Assembly: GCA_023846275.1 (NCBI GenBank) | Contig: JAIUJO010000083.1 | Location: 1,141,774-1,205,773, forward strand | Direction: 5' to 3' | DNA: 64,000 bases | From: Vanilla planifolia | Taxonomy: Eukaryota; Streptophyta; Magnoliopsida; Asparagales; Orchidaceae | Part shown: piece after piece, positions 12,841-25,639 of the stretch | Layout of the letters: every line of letters begins with the position of its first letter | Numbering within the stretch: the stretch's first letter is position 1 | Position numbers and translations under genes: made by a program | Notes under the pieces: generated by a model | The model's input: only the letters and a program-made list of their open reading frames with translations | Database searches by the model: none | What the model was told of the DNA's origin: nothing

Positions 12841-15769
12841 TTCTTTCAATTTTGAGTTTATTAGTCTTTTATATTCATAAATAAGCAAACAAAAATTTGT
12901 AAGTTTTTATCAAAAATTGTTTATTACTTTATTTGTATTTTTCTTTGGGTTGGGCAATGGAGTATTTGCAAAAGCCTAAGTTTGATTTGATCTAAAAAAA
13001 CTTGGGTTAGGGTTGACCTTATAAAAGCTTGGGTTATTGTTGAGCCCTCAAAAGTTAGTAAGTTACATTTGAACCGTAGGAAAAGAAATCTCAAATAGCT
13101 TTGAGTTGAGTCGTAAGGAAAAATCTAAATTTTTAACACCTATACTAGTAGAATTTTTCTCAAACTAGGTTATGACTAGACGTAGGTTCTAATTTGAACT
13201 AAGCCTACTAAAACTTTTGGTGCACCATTTCAACTTTTATATTTATTTTTCTTAATCATAAATATTATAAATTAACATATTTATAAATTCAAGTTTTCAA
13301 CTAACATAAAATTATATTTATAAAAAATATTTGAAAAATAAGTATTTCTTATTAGAAAAAATTATTTTAAAATCGCCCTTTTATGGGATTTGCACATTAG
13401 TTTTCACTCTAACGATAAAAATTAATTATAAAACAAATAAAAATTTCATATTTAAGTTATTATTTATGATGATCCTAAATAAGTTTTAACATTTTAAGAA
13501 TTTGATTAATTACATCATTTTCTCTATTTATGTTCATATTACTTTTTTAGTTTAAATTTCTTAATCATAGTTTACATGCACAATAATTGATTTCAATGGC
13601 TAGATTTGAGAACCCATGATATTTTTGGTTTAACATATTTGTGTATAACTATGCTACTATTCATTTCACTCTCAATCCAAATGTTGAAACTTTTAATTAA
13701 ATATTAGCTTTAATCTTTCATGCATGTGATGTATGACCAAGTTCTCTGTAATAGTGTCATTTAATATGATTATAGCATGTAAAAAATTAACATCTTATGT
13801 ATATAAGATCTTCTAACATGTGTAAAAACATTTCTCTACTAATTAGCCGGTTCTTTTTGGAAATGATTAAGTAGTGTATTTGTATTTAAAATCACTCGAT
13901 TCAATAACTAATGGTGCACACTTATTAACATTTTCTTTTACATCGTAGTCCTTTCCACATTCTCAAAATACATGTCAAACTTTTGTCTAACCATATTGCT
14001 AAAGTGTCCTTCATTGTCTTCTTCCATTTCACTTATTGTAGTAAGAAATATCTTGTGAGATTTTATTTGTGGGAAAACTAAAATGAATTTATATTACTTT
14101 TTGTATTTCTCTATTAATGGGTTTTAAATAACTTGTTATCTTAGTCCTTCAATAGAGATAAAAATCATTAGAAAAGGGTAGTAGCTTTTGAGAACAACCA
14201 CCTTTGCCTAAACTCAATGAAAATTTTTTTTGAGTCTTAGATCACTTGTAGAATTTCTTATCATAAGAAGGAATCTTGCCCTTATACTAATTGAAATTTT
14301 TTTTACAAGATGACAACAAATAGGTAAGAATTACAGTTTCTTTTTTTAAGAAAACTACAAAACGAAATATCTTGAAAGTACTTTTTAAATGCTTAAGAAA
14401 ATCTCAAAATTATTTTTAAAAATTTTAAATTTAACTTGAAATAAATTTGTTTATTTAAGTAATAAGTTTTATAAAAATTATGAAATAAAAAAAATCGGTA
14501 GGAATTAAAATATACACAAAAAATATTTAGGTGTTTTATTTAAAACAAGCTTATGTACCTCACAACAAAATTTTGGGGATAACAAACACTCAATATAAGC
14601 CTTCTGCCAAAAGATGGGCAGACTAATCTTTTTCCATAATGAAACAAAATATAGTGTACTACAATATTACAATAATATAAAATGGCAACAGAAGAAAAGA
14701 ATCAATGACATAAAACAAAAAATGATTAAAGAGGCGTAAGTATCTTAATTAAATCGATTAAAAACAACAAAAATTAATAACTTTATAGATTGAGAAGAAC
14801 ACTACATTTAAGAGTTTGATGACTAAGGGATACAATGTATTGAAGTGATAATGATCACATTCTATAAGTGGCTTGAATGTGATTACTTAATTTTTTTCTA
14901 CATTGTGTTAAAATTCATTAATCCATGTCATTCAAAAATTCTCTTATTCATAGACATTTTCTAACAACTAAAGCTTGTTACTAAATAAGAAAAAAAATCT
15001 TATTTTTCTTATTATTTTCATTATTTTTAACAATAATATTTATTATTTAAATAAAATGTTACAGTATCTTAAAATAATTACTAAATGAGCTATTGTGCAT
15101 GAGCTACTTGATCAAAATGACTAGGACCATTTGATCATGAAAACTGCATGATTGAATGGATGTGATTTAATTGAGGCTTTTTAGAAATAGGATTTGATTA
15201 TGACCATTTGACATGAATCCTAATCAAATGATTGAATTTTGATCTATGTGTAGAATAACATTGACTATGTGAATGTGAAATAACATGATCTAATGAAGGA
15301 TATTATTTATCTTCATAAAAAAGTAGAGGAGATGGGAATCATTTGATCATGAAATTATGAAACCTAATAATTTTGGCTTAGAAGTGTGATTCACAAAAAA
15401 TGCATTATTTGTCCCACATTCGGGTTGGGTTCCTTCTACTTTGCTTAGAACTTGTGATGCATTACGCATTATATGTGATGATATAGTAGTAATAACTAGA
15501 TCCACAAATCATATAAAATATTTTCGTATTCCTGCCTAGTACCATACCTAGTTGAGTGGTTAAAGCACATGCATTCCAAACCCTTTAAAGACAGCCAATA
15601 TGTTATAGACATTATCAAAGCTATTGGTTCCAATTAATATAAATTAGTGTACTTCTTACTAATTAGTGATTGTAATTATAACATATAATTTCTAAAATTT
15701 ATTGAAATAATATTAAGATATGATTAAAAATAGATTTTCAAGATAGTTTAAGTGGATACATTAAGTCAT

Positions 15770-18700
15770 GAAGGATTGTAATGTAAGTGGTTACCTGCTC
15801 ACTTTGTTGAAGACATCAAAATTAGCACATTTTAGTTATTTTACTTACAATTCAAATTTGTAATGGATATAATTTTTTACTTTCTTACATCAAATAATTA
15901 TTTTAGGAATATTTTTGTTAGGGATCATCAACTATTTTAACTAAGAATAATGGCTAAAAGGGATAGAAATTATCAAAAGGATAAGCAGTACAAACTCTTG
16001 TTTTAAAAACAATTATTTTATTTAATATATGTTCATAATTATGAGCCTGCAATATATTTTTATAGTGCAATATCTTGCATTTTGAAAAGAATTTCTTATA
16101 ATAAATAATATCATTGATATTTTTTAAAAGGCTTTTACTTTCAATATATGTTGATAATTATGAGCCTGCAATGTCATTTTTTATAGTACAATATCTTGCA
16201 TTTTGATAAGAATTTCTTATAAAAAATAATATCATTGATATTTTGTCTTTTACTTTCTTGTTTTGAAAAATGTTTATATGTTGTAGATATTATCTAAATA
16301 TGCATGTAAAAAATTGTTGATTACAATTGTGGCATCAAGGCAAAAGATAAAAACTATTCTACATATTTTCCTAAAAAATTAAAAGGATTATATTATAGTT
16401 GGGTTTCTTACACTAAGGATGCGATAATTTCTCATACTCGTAATAAATTTAGATAATTTATAATAAGTCATGCTTGATTTTTAAAACGTGAAAAACATGT
16501 TTTGTTGCAGTCTTTTATGTATTTTAACTTTCTTATTATAACATTGTTTTTATACTTGTGTTTGATACTTTTAGTAAATAGTATAACATTTCACTTTAAT
16601 ATTTCAAACTTTTTTCATTAATTATTGTTTATGTTTTGACTATTTAACTCCTTTTGTCTTTGAAAATATTTTTCTTTTATTTTGAAAAATTATTCTACAT
16701 AATTTAAAGTTCATGTAAATTTTGTAGACCTCACTGTGTTATTTTTTTATTTCTTAAAAACCTTTAATTACATTATTTGATAGAAATCATTTTTTTTCTT
16801 AACTTAAGTAAGAATATTTATGGAGGTTCTTATTATATTAATGTATCTTATCATTTGTTTAATTCTTTTAATTTAAAGTTCATTTTTATTTAAATCTTGT
16901 ACTTTCTATTCACTTTGTGGCACTTAAATTTATTTTGGATAACTTATAAATAGAAGTTTGTCATTTAAAATGTCCAAACAATTATAAATATTTTTTGTTT
17001 CCAATATTTAATACTTTTCTAATAGCATTGATATTGTTCTTTTTTTAAGCTTAATTCAATTTTTTTATTAGTTTTTTATGTTATTTTGATCAATTCAAAT
17101 ATTTAGACAAAATTTATTTTTGTCTATAGTCATAGAATTGCAATAATATTGGTTTGTTGATTGAGCTTTTACTACAACAAAAGATATTTTTCACAACAAC
17201 ATACATACAATTAATATTAAATGGTCTAGTTATTTTAAATAAAACTAAAGACTTATATTTATGCATTAAATTTTTGTTAAATTTTAATTGCAAAAAACTT
17301 TATTTTAACAAACCAAAAAACTTTTGCATGCATTTTAAATGATTGATTTCATAATTGTAAAAGGAATATGTATTATTGAAAAAGAAAATTGTATCACTAA
17401 GAGATATAAAAAATAGTAATTTACAATATTAAATTTGCTAAAAAATTTTCAAAACAAAGCACCTAAAAGTAATTATAATATTGAAAAATAATTGAAAATT
17501 ATTCTAAAAAAATGGAAGCAAGAATAAAGATCATCAGTAAAATGTTGTACTAAAAAGTGCTTAATAAATGTATTAATTAGAACAAAAAATATGACATGAA
17601 AAAATGAAATATATTTTTGGATAGTTCAATTAAGAATAATATATTATTAAAAAATGCTTAAATACAAGAAAGTGAAAAACTTTTAATATTTATATAACAT
17701 TTAAAATTTTTTATTAAAAATTGTTTTTTTAAACTATAATCATAAGGAATATGTTGACGTAGACGTAGCAAGTTTAAAACAATGTAATAAATTATAACTA
17801 TTAAGGCAATTACACACTTGAATATTTAAATAGGATTATTAAAATTTAGTCAAAATATCAACCTTATTATCAACGAAAAATAAAAAACCCAACATAGATG
17901 ACATTGTATAAAATTGCCAAAACTTCGTATTTTCAAAAATTAGAAAATTAGTCATAATAATGAAAAAAAAGAGAAATATGTATAAAAAAGGTTAGATATT
18001 TTAAATATTTAAATTATGAAAATAAACAAGGTGACATGTTAATGACAAACATATAGCAAAAAATATTTTTAACTTTTTTTTCAAATAAAAATGTACATAA
18101 AAATAATAAAATAGAAAATTATTTTGATAAAAAGAATTTAATATGTTAAAAATAATTGGCATAATAATTTAATAAAGTATGAAATTAGAAACTCTTTTTT
18201 GTTGTATAATATATTAAAAAAAGGATTGCAATAATTTGATTCATAGATATTATGTCTTAAAAAAATATTCCCAAAAATAATTAGAATATGATTTCAATAA
18301 TTTTAATAAGTATTTAGATATTCATACATTTTGAAAATTTATTTCTTAAAACTATTAGGATAAAAAAAATCCTCAACATTTAAAATTAATTGGATAACAT
18401 GCCAAAATAAAATTTTACAAAGAATAAGTTTTATTAAAAATCATGCTTTGGAAATTAATTTTTATTTTAAATAAGTTCCAAAAAAATTTTCATTATAATT
18501 TAAATGCTCAAATGTTTAAAATGAATTTTGATATATTAAATAATTATTTAAAAAAATCATTAGAATAAACAAATGCTTCAAAATTGATTATACAATGGTA
18601 CTTGCATGGTTTAGTAACAAACTATTTTATTAATGATCAAACACAAATTCTTTTATTAATATGTAGAAAATTTCAAGAAAATATAATCACAAAAGAAAAT

Positions 18701-21700
18701 CATTACAATAGCAAATACTCATATTGTTAAATGCAGTAATATAGTTTACACATTTATTAAATACTTGAAGAAATAATACAACAAAATTTATATAATTCAT
18801 TAAAAGGTTATATGATACAATAATTAAATACTATGAAAGAAGGCTACCAAATTAATCTAAAAAATTTGATAAACCAAGTAAAATACTATATAAATTAGCA
18901 ATCACGCAAATAAGATAAAGGATGATACCGTAGTGAAAAACACAATCAACTTTAATTTTCTTTTCTTACATATAACATTACTTTGTAATAGATTCATTGT
19001 CAAATTTTTTAAAAAGCTTATTTGTATTTATATGAATCAAAGGAATATAACGAATCAAGAAATTTAAATAATTAAAAATCTCATTCTTAAATGAATAAAA
19101 AATCCTATTGAATTTATATGACACTACAAACTTTGAGTCATATATTTAATGTTGTTTCATTCATGCCTTACCTAATCTTCTAATGAGTTCATTGTATGTT
19201 ATAACATATGCCATTATTTTGTATGAATCTTTAAGATTATACATATGAACGCACTTCTTAGGTAGCCACTTAGTGTCTAAATATGATAAGAACATCAAAG
19301 TAGTATAAATAGTATAATTGATGCAAATTCCTCATGATCTAAATTGACTTATTTTTCATTTGTTTCCATGAAATATCAATAATATTGTAAAATAGTTGAA
19401 AGGTACAAATGTGAAAAGCATATGTAATTTGTATTTTTATTACTTTTATAAATTATAATAGTTGATCAATTTAAAGAATGAAATTTATATATTAAATATT
19501 TATTAAGACATTTATATTCATATGACATGTTTGAAATGCATGCATTATTATCTCCCAAATTCAATATTCAAGAGCAATATAATATAAGCATAATTTTCAT
19601 ATCAACAAGAAGGGAAAGTTTTATAATTATAATTAAAATAAAGTATATTTAGTAAATTTATAGTTGGAATTGCTTCATCAAGTGCTAAAGAAATGATTTC
19701 AAGATTTACAAGTTGAGCTACACATGAGAAAGGCTACTAACACTCATTCACTTATACTCACAAGTGAATTGCATAATAAAATGCTAGATCATACTCTTTA
19801 ATTAATTAATTAATGTTTGATTTTCCTACACATGATTCAAATATCACTTAAGAAAAAAATTATTAACAAATATATGATTTAACAAAAAATTGTTGTATAA
19901 TCAAGTGTTCAAGAGTTATAACGATTTATGTTTAACTTGAGCAACTTTATTTTTATACAGAAGCATAGTAGTTACTAAAGGAAAGTTTATTATTAAAGAG
20001 TTTTAAATTTATTGAAAACTATCATGAATAAGTAGTTGTAAGTAATAAAATAAGTTTTTCAATAAAGCATAGTTTAATGTTTTTTATAATAAAATAAAAA
20101 ATATTATAATAATAAGGGAGTAAAGAAATATGAAAACACAAACAAAAAAGTAATATCGTCATTATTATAAACTATTTGATAATTTTAAATTATTTACTAT
20201 AGGGGGAACATTACATTAGAAAGAAAAAAATTTAAATTAATAAGAATGCAAAAAGTAATAAGATATTAGAATGCTCCACTTATTGAAATTTATGCAAAAA
20301 ACATATTCATTAGAAAATGTCTTCAAGAAGTAGGGTGCAACAAATTTGCCAAATGAGATCATGAACATGATACAACTATCTATAATTTTAGTATTTAAGT
20401 GCATAACAAATAACTTGTGTGGGCATGCTTTATCTGTGTACTATACCACTTTTAAAGGATTATAAATGCTAGATGTGGACATAAAGAATACTTAGATAAC
20501 AAAGGAGCATTTTGCAAATTTAAACATGGATTACATCATGTATGCGGCCTTGGGTGGTGTTTCAGTTTATTGTTGTGCACTTTTTATCCTTTGAATAAAC
20601 AATATTTGCCTTGGTTTACTTACTGAGATATTTTTATTAATATTTCATAAAGTTGTTTCTCATATTTGTTATTTTATTTATTATTCTATATGTTATCTTT
20701 TTTATTATTTTTCATTTTTACATTAAAAAATTTATATTTGCATTTTTTTGTTAAACATCTTTTCTTATCAATATATAATAATATTACATTAAGAATATTT
20801 TTTAATGCTTTAAATTTGTAAAATTTCATATTTTTTAACTTGACTATTTTCTTTATGTTTATGTGTTTCCAAGAATTACACAACTTTTTTTCTTATGCCC
20901 TGTAAATATTTTATTAAAATAAATATTAAATATTCAATAATGCAAATGGTTTTAGAATTTTTAGTACATAATATTTTGTTAATTTCAATGATGTACTTCT
21001 CACAAGAACATGACGAGACTATTGATTATTGAATTTTCTTTTAGAATTATGATTATTTTACTACTTATGCAGATAACTTGTTTATCATAAATTTTAAATT
21101 TCCTTATTTATTTTTGCAAGTTTTGATGGCATAATATTTGTATTTTTTATTTATTTATTCTATTGAAATTCTAAAAATTGTTTTTTAATATATTGTAAAA
21201 TATATTTAATGTTTCCATTTTTTTTTATTATATAAGAAAAATTTTAGAATATTTTTTAGAAAATGACTTTAAAATGCTCAATAAAAGGTTTTATTGTATT
21301 AATAAAATGTTTTATTAAAAATGTGCTACTTATTAGATAACATAACAAAAAATGTTAGAAATTAAAAGCATGGATACCTTGTAGTTCATATAAAAACTCT
21401 TAAAAACTAAAAAAGTGAAACAATGTTACATTTAAAATTTAAAATGTTAATATGTTATAAAAAATAGGTTGCTACAATCAAATATTGACAAATGTTAGGA
21501 ATAAAATTATATAAAACTATTCTGACAAAGAAAATTTAAAATATGTAGATTTATTTGAATAACAAGTCATGAAGTTGTTTTCTTTTTACTTATAAGAAAG
21601 TTTCAAAATTATAAATAATATTGTAATCTAAGTATAACAAATGATTTATTTTAATTTAAAAATGCATAGAAATCTAACAAAAGTTATAACATATCCAATG

Positions 21701-23150
21701 ATTAATTCAAGAACAATTACATTATGTTTACATAAACTATACAGAAGTAAAATAAAAAATAAATAACATAAGTATAATGAACGTATAAATTATTTTGCAT
21801 ATTTATGCAATAGATTAACAAAAACATTTCTAAATAATTTAATTTAACAAAGTTGCACATTATAATAAAAATTAAAAATCTAAAGATTTAAAAATACAAA
21901 TGTGTAATAGAATAATGGAATGACAAAAATGTTAAAAACCATTTCATACCATAATTAGTAAAAAGACATTCTCATCATGGACTACATGAATGTTTTGATA
22001 AAAAATAATCAAAATATAAAAATTTTAAATTAAATCACCAATAAATGGATCATATAAACATGTCACTAAAAGTAAATAATACCTAAGAATTAATGATGTT
22101 TTGTTGGACATGTTGAGGGTTTATGACAACATTAATTGGCATTTCCTATTCTTTATAGTACAACAAATTAGGTATTGTGAAATGTTTTTTATAACTTAGT
22201 GGATAGTTTTGATAATTGGTTAAAAATCATTGAATCATTTGTATGTATCATTACATGGAAGTTATCTTTTTTATGAAAATATTTTTCTTCAAAGTTAAAA
22301 ATTAATTTTTAATTTTTAATTTATAAACATATATTTTACCTAGAATTTGTGAAATTTTTTTACTTATTAAAATTATTCTTATTTTGTTTGATTTTTTTTA
22401 CAAATAAATAGTCCTTCATAATTCATTTCTTTTTTGTGAGCTCACAGGCCATGCATTAGCAAAATTTGCATATTATTTTCAAAATATTACACATTTTTTT
22501 TGATTTTTTTTTCTTTTTTATTTTAATATATTTTATTTTCACATTACGAAACACTATATTTTTTCCAAAATTTTTCAAAATTAAAAATTTTTATTTTTAA
22601 TATATATTTTCATTGTCCATATTTGTAAACTAATTTTTTTGATGACACAAAAACTTTATGAACATTTAAAACGTTCAATATTTTAAATTATTGAAAATAA
22701 ATAAATAATTTTTATTTCCTCATTTTGATTAATTTAAATAGTCTTTTACAAAAATATCTCTTATTTTTTCATTATAGTGTTTTCGTATGTAATTGTTTCT
22801 AGATAAAGCTTAACTCAATTTGTAGTGCAATTTATGTGCAATTTTATAATTGCAAAAATTCTTAAACACATTAAACATTTAGCTATATTTATGTTCATAG
22901 TAACTTGTTATTTTTGTTTCAATATTAATACCATTTACAAAACAATTGTCTTCGCAAGTTATAAAGGATGCTTTTGGAACTTTAATTATTTATTTCTTTT
23001 TTGAAAATAAACTGAAAAATATTCCATTTTGTGTAAAACAAAATAACTAAGAAAAATAAGTAGATAATTCGTATAATAGAATATTGATAATCATAAAAAC
23101 TAATTCTTGAATAATATATATATATAGAAATTTTAAAATACGAAAAATTA
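15770..23150. other. A+T-rich non-coding right half of block copy 1
   Basis: There is no recognisable gene. Base skew on the plus strand changes in blocks: T-rich to about 17330, A-rich to about 20400, T-rich to about 21240, A-rich to about 22100, then T-rich to about 22980. The same order occurs in copy 2. The open frames at 17154-17342, 20686-20883 and 22982-23224 are low-complexity and not shared with copy 2; the last overlaps the start of the gypsy fragment. Confidence 0.6.
16024..16259 (+). repeat. 119-bp tandem duplication, two units
   Basis: The units are 16024-16142 and 16143-16259, each beginning 'aatatatgtt' and containing 'gcctgcaat', 'aatatcttgcattttga' and 'ataatatcattgatatttt'. 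They differ at about ten positions and by a short deletion. The matching place in copy 2 (about 45350-45510) has one unit only, so the duplication is later than the block duplication. Confidence 0.85.
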
Positions 23151-25600
23151 AGTGACAAATTCCCATGATCAATCTTTTTTTTTGCTTTGAAGGGTTGGAG
23201 TGACATGTGGACTGCATCTTTCACTTATGAATGCTTTGTCTAATAAGTCTTGGTCCTGTTAGTGAATTCTTGATTCTTGGAGGAATTCATCCAAAGATGT
23301 GACAAATTTTGTATAGGTCTTCAACATGTTCGATGTCATGAAGGTGTAACAAACCTTGGCGTTCCGTTGTAAAAATTTCAGGGAAGCTAAATAAAATAAA
23401 TTCTATTGTGGGAGTAATTGTAATATCAGATATTACTATGGGACAAATAAAAGTACTATTAATAAATTCTCAATCTCATTCATTATAAGACATAAATAAG
23501 ATTTTCTTATTTGGAGTGGTGGGTGGTTTCTTTTTAATAGGCTGGATATTGTCTATAGATGTTGATGGGTGTAGCTTAAACTTTTGTCAATGATGAGTTA
23601 AATATCAAAGTATGCATTGTTGCAAGGACTTTGTGGTCATATAACAAGGGTCATCATAAGAAAATATTTTCTTTTGTATAGAAACAACATCACATAAAAT
23701 CTCTTTGAAAGTATTGGCAAATGTAATTGGTATAGTCCTTTATTTATGACATAAGTGGACTTTTTTAATAAAAAATAATGTATGGTTTTGCATGATCAAT
23801 GGTCTGAAGTTTGCTGCATGATAAACCATTTGTAGAAATGAAATTGATTATAATGCTACTATTTATAATGAACCTACAAACCTTTTCTCCAAACTTGACA
23901 AAGGTATGGAATGAGATGGCACATCTACAATCCTCACTTCTCTTAGGTTGGGTAAAGGTATGTCTCATAACTATAATGGCCTCATTGATTAGTCATTCTC
24001 TAAGTAGGAATAAGAAGCATATTTTTTGATTTCTTATTCACCCCTAGTGTTAAATTACCCAAAGTTCTCTTTTGCAATATATCTTATTGTTTGTGTTATT
24101 GCACTACTACATGACCTCACCTTTCACATCGAGAATAAGTTAGCTTTAGTAATTAATGAATAGGTTGGTTGGTTTTCATAGTGTGTTTAAGGATAAGAAT
24201 TGGTATGGGATGTGTTGGTACCTAACTTCTAGATTATCTAACATAGGTGGATTACAAGTTTAACATAGTTGATGGTTGAACTTTTTTGGTTAGATAAAGA
24301 ATTTTTAGGTGTCAAACTCATTAGCAATGTTATTGACCTCTTCCAAGCTGTGAATTATATGCCTATAGAGCTCCTTCAACATATATTCTCTATGCCGAAG
24401 GTGAACAAAGGGCATTCATTAACACCACAACACAAGTCATAGTCATCTGAATCAATAATGTACTTATAAACATATTTTCTCCTTAAGTTAGGCAAGTCCT
24501 TAGTCTAGTAACTAATTTTTTTTATTAGTGTCATATGTATTTCTGTGAGTGGTAATCCCCTTTATTTGAGAAAACCACACCTTCATTTTTAATCAACTCT
24601 ATTCCATTAGAAGCAATTGTCTAAGGAAACATTCCACTCTATGTGGCCTAAAGGGTTTATGCAACATTGAAAGATGGGAGTGTCATATTTTAAGGACTTC
24701 ATGAGTTTTGTATCATCATTTTCCTTGTATCAACCCAAAAAATGGTTTTGATTATAAGAAGTGTTTTGTTAAGGTGGTTGGCAATATTAGGTTTGAAAAA
24801 GGTAGGCTCATTTTGAGCTTGTTCTAAGGTAACCCTAAATCCATATTCCTCTTTCTTGGTTTGAATAAATTGTATTCCAATTATAAGATCATTGAGCATC
24901 ATTTGTGATTGGTTGTTATGTGGGTGCTCCTTATTCGTGCACATATTTGTACCCATTAGTAAAAAGAAAAGAAAAAAACACTAAACTTTCTCTCTTTTTT
25001 AAAATTTGGTGCCAACCCAATTAAAAAGAAGGCTTACTTTAGCTTTGCTTTTTTACACATTGCAAACATTGGCATAATCAAGCTCTAAAGCAAAGTTTGA
25101 TGCTTATCATGAAACCTTGAATGGCAACACACACAGGACAACAATCTAGAGAAACTTCAATGAAGATGGAACTAAGAACAACATAAGGGGCATTCCATAT
25201 GTTAAGCTTACAACCATGTTAATAGTGCAAACAAAGGCTATTTTTAATAGTGTTTGATAAAAATAATTTTATGATAAAGAAATCAAAAAGCATCAAAAAA
25301 TATTAGTAAGCATTACGAAAAACCCAAAGTAACGAATTAACTTACACACAAAGGTTGTTCAAATGCTTTAGAAAATACAAAAAAGAATAAGAAGGAAGAC
25401 AACAATAGACAGAAGTGGCAATCCGAAAAAACTTCACATGATGAAGTGAAAGGAGAAGCACAGTGCAAGGAAACAACATAATGAAAGGAATCAATGAAGT
25501 GAAAGAAACATCAAAATAAATGGAACCATTGTTCAATAGTGACATGAAGGCATTGTAATCGAGTTGTATATAACAACTTTTAGAGGACAATGATTTGATA
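23150..25600 (-). mobile_element. Ty3/gypsy fragment: leader, gag end, protease, start of RT
   Basis: On the minus strand, high to low: a T/C-rich leader (25250-25600); a stretch at 24699-24956 containing GFRVTLEQAQNEPTFFKPN, probably the C-terminal side of gag, though I cannot prove it; a protease-like stretch at 23770-23950 with EKVCRFIIN and a 'KL.TI.HAKPY' piece, where plant gypsy elements have 'VC..IIDSGS' and 'KL.L.T..HP.PYK'; and the beginning of RT at 23165-23260, LLDKAFISERCSPHVTPTL, matching 'LLDKG.IRESLSPCVVP'. The fragment stops at the block boundary, so most of RT and everything after is absent. It is a fossil with many breaks. Whether it ever shared an LTR with the element to its right is unknown. 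Confidence 0.72.
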
Positions 25601-25639
25601 CATTGTAGTTCTCATTACGATTAATTCTAGACCTCAACA

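Larger units (their letters stand above)
10985..13405. mobile_element. 2.4-kb insert present only in block copy 1
   Basis: Copy 2 runs directly from the equivalent of about 10985 to that of about 13405 (near 42345-42365), so this segment was inserted into copy 1 or lost from copy 2. It holds two tandem units of about 200 bp (ending near 11600 and 11800 with 'ctgagcttaagc.aaag') and a further member of the arm-unit family in plus orientation at about 11930-12840 (features 'gcttataaag' and 'caatgtgggacta'). I saw no reverse transcriptase or transposase. Terminal repeats and a target-site duplication could not be fixed. Confidence 0.55.
8940..15770 (-). repeat. Right arm of giant inverted repeat, block copy 1 (interrupted)
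   Basis: This is the inverted counterpart of 5260-8260. It contains two units in reverse orientation, the inner one around 8940-10700 and the outer one around 13400-15770, which also resemble each other directly (9640-9720 with 15310-15390; 8900-8960 with 14480-14560). The arm is longer than the left one because of a copy-1-specific insert (10985-13405) and about 1 kb of extra sequence between units that is also present in copy 2. The open frame at 9761-9982 falls in the unit and is not preserved in the other units, so I treat it as chance. Confidence 0.72.
4530..23150 (+). repeat. Large non-coding block, copy 1 of 2 (about 18.6 kb)
   Basis: This block is collinear with 32840-54585. Anchors that pair by eye: 4560-4620 with 32860-32920 ('tattaaggaaaca'), 5340-5480 with 35100-35240 ('gaaagctctaataaagc', 'aattatgtgat.gaatgatt.taatctcatcc'), 9640-9990 with 41020-41400, 13440 with 42420 ('gataatcctaaataag'), 18900-18950 with 49770-49810 ('ataagataaaggatgata..gtagtgaaaaacaca'), 20400-20480 with 51670-51740 ('aacttgtgtgggcatgcttta'), and 22980-23148 with 54425-54584. 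It has no coding capacity. The left half is a giant inverted repeat and the right half is A+T-rich sequence with alternating strand skew. It ends abruptly at about 23150 against a gypsy fragment. Confidence 0.85.

Noticed and set aside
12960-13080. Possible telomere-like repeats ('gggttagggttg')
   Set aside because: Only one and a half units of a TTTAGGG-like string occur, with no array.
23811-24029. 72-codon plus-strand open frame
   Set aside because: It is the antisense shadow of the protease-like stretch of the minus-strand gypsy fragment, which shows family similarity; this strand does not.
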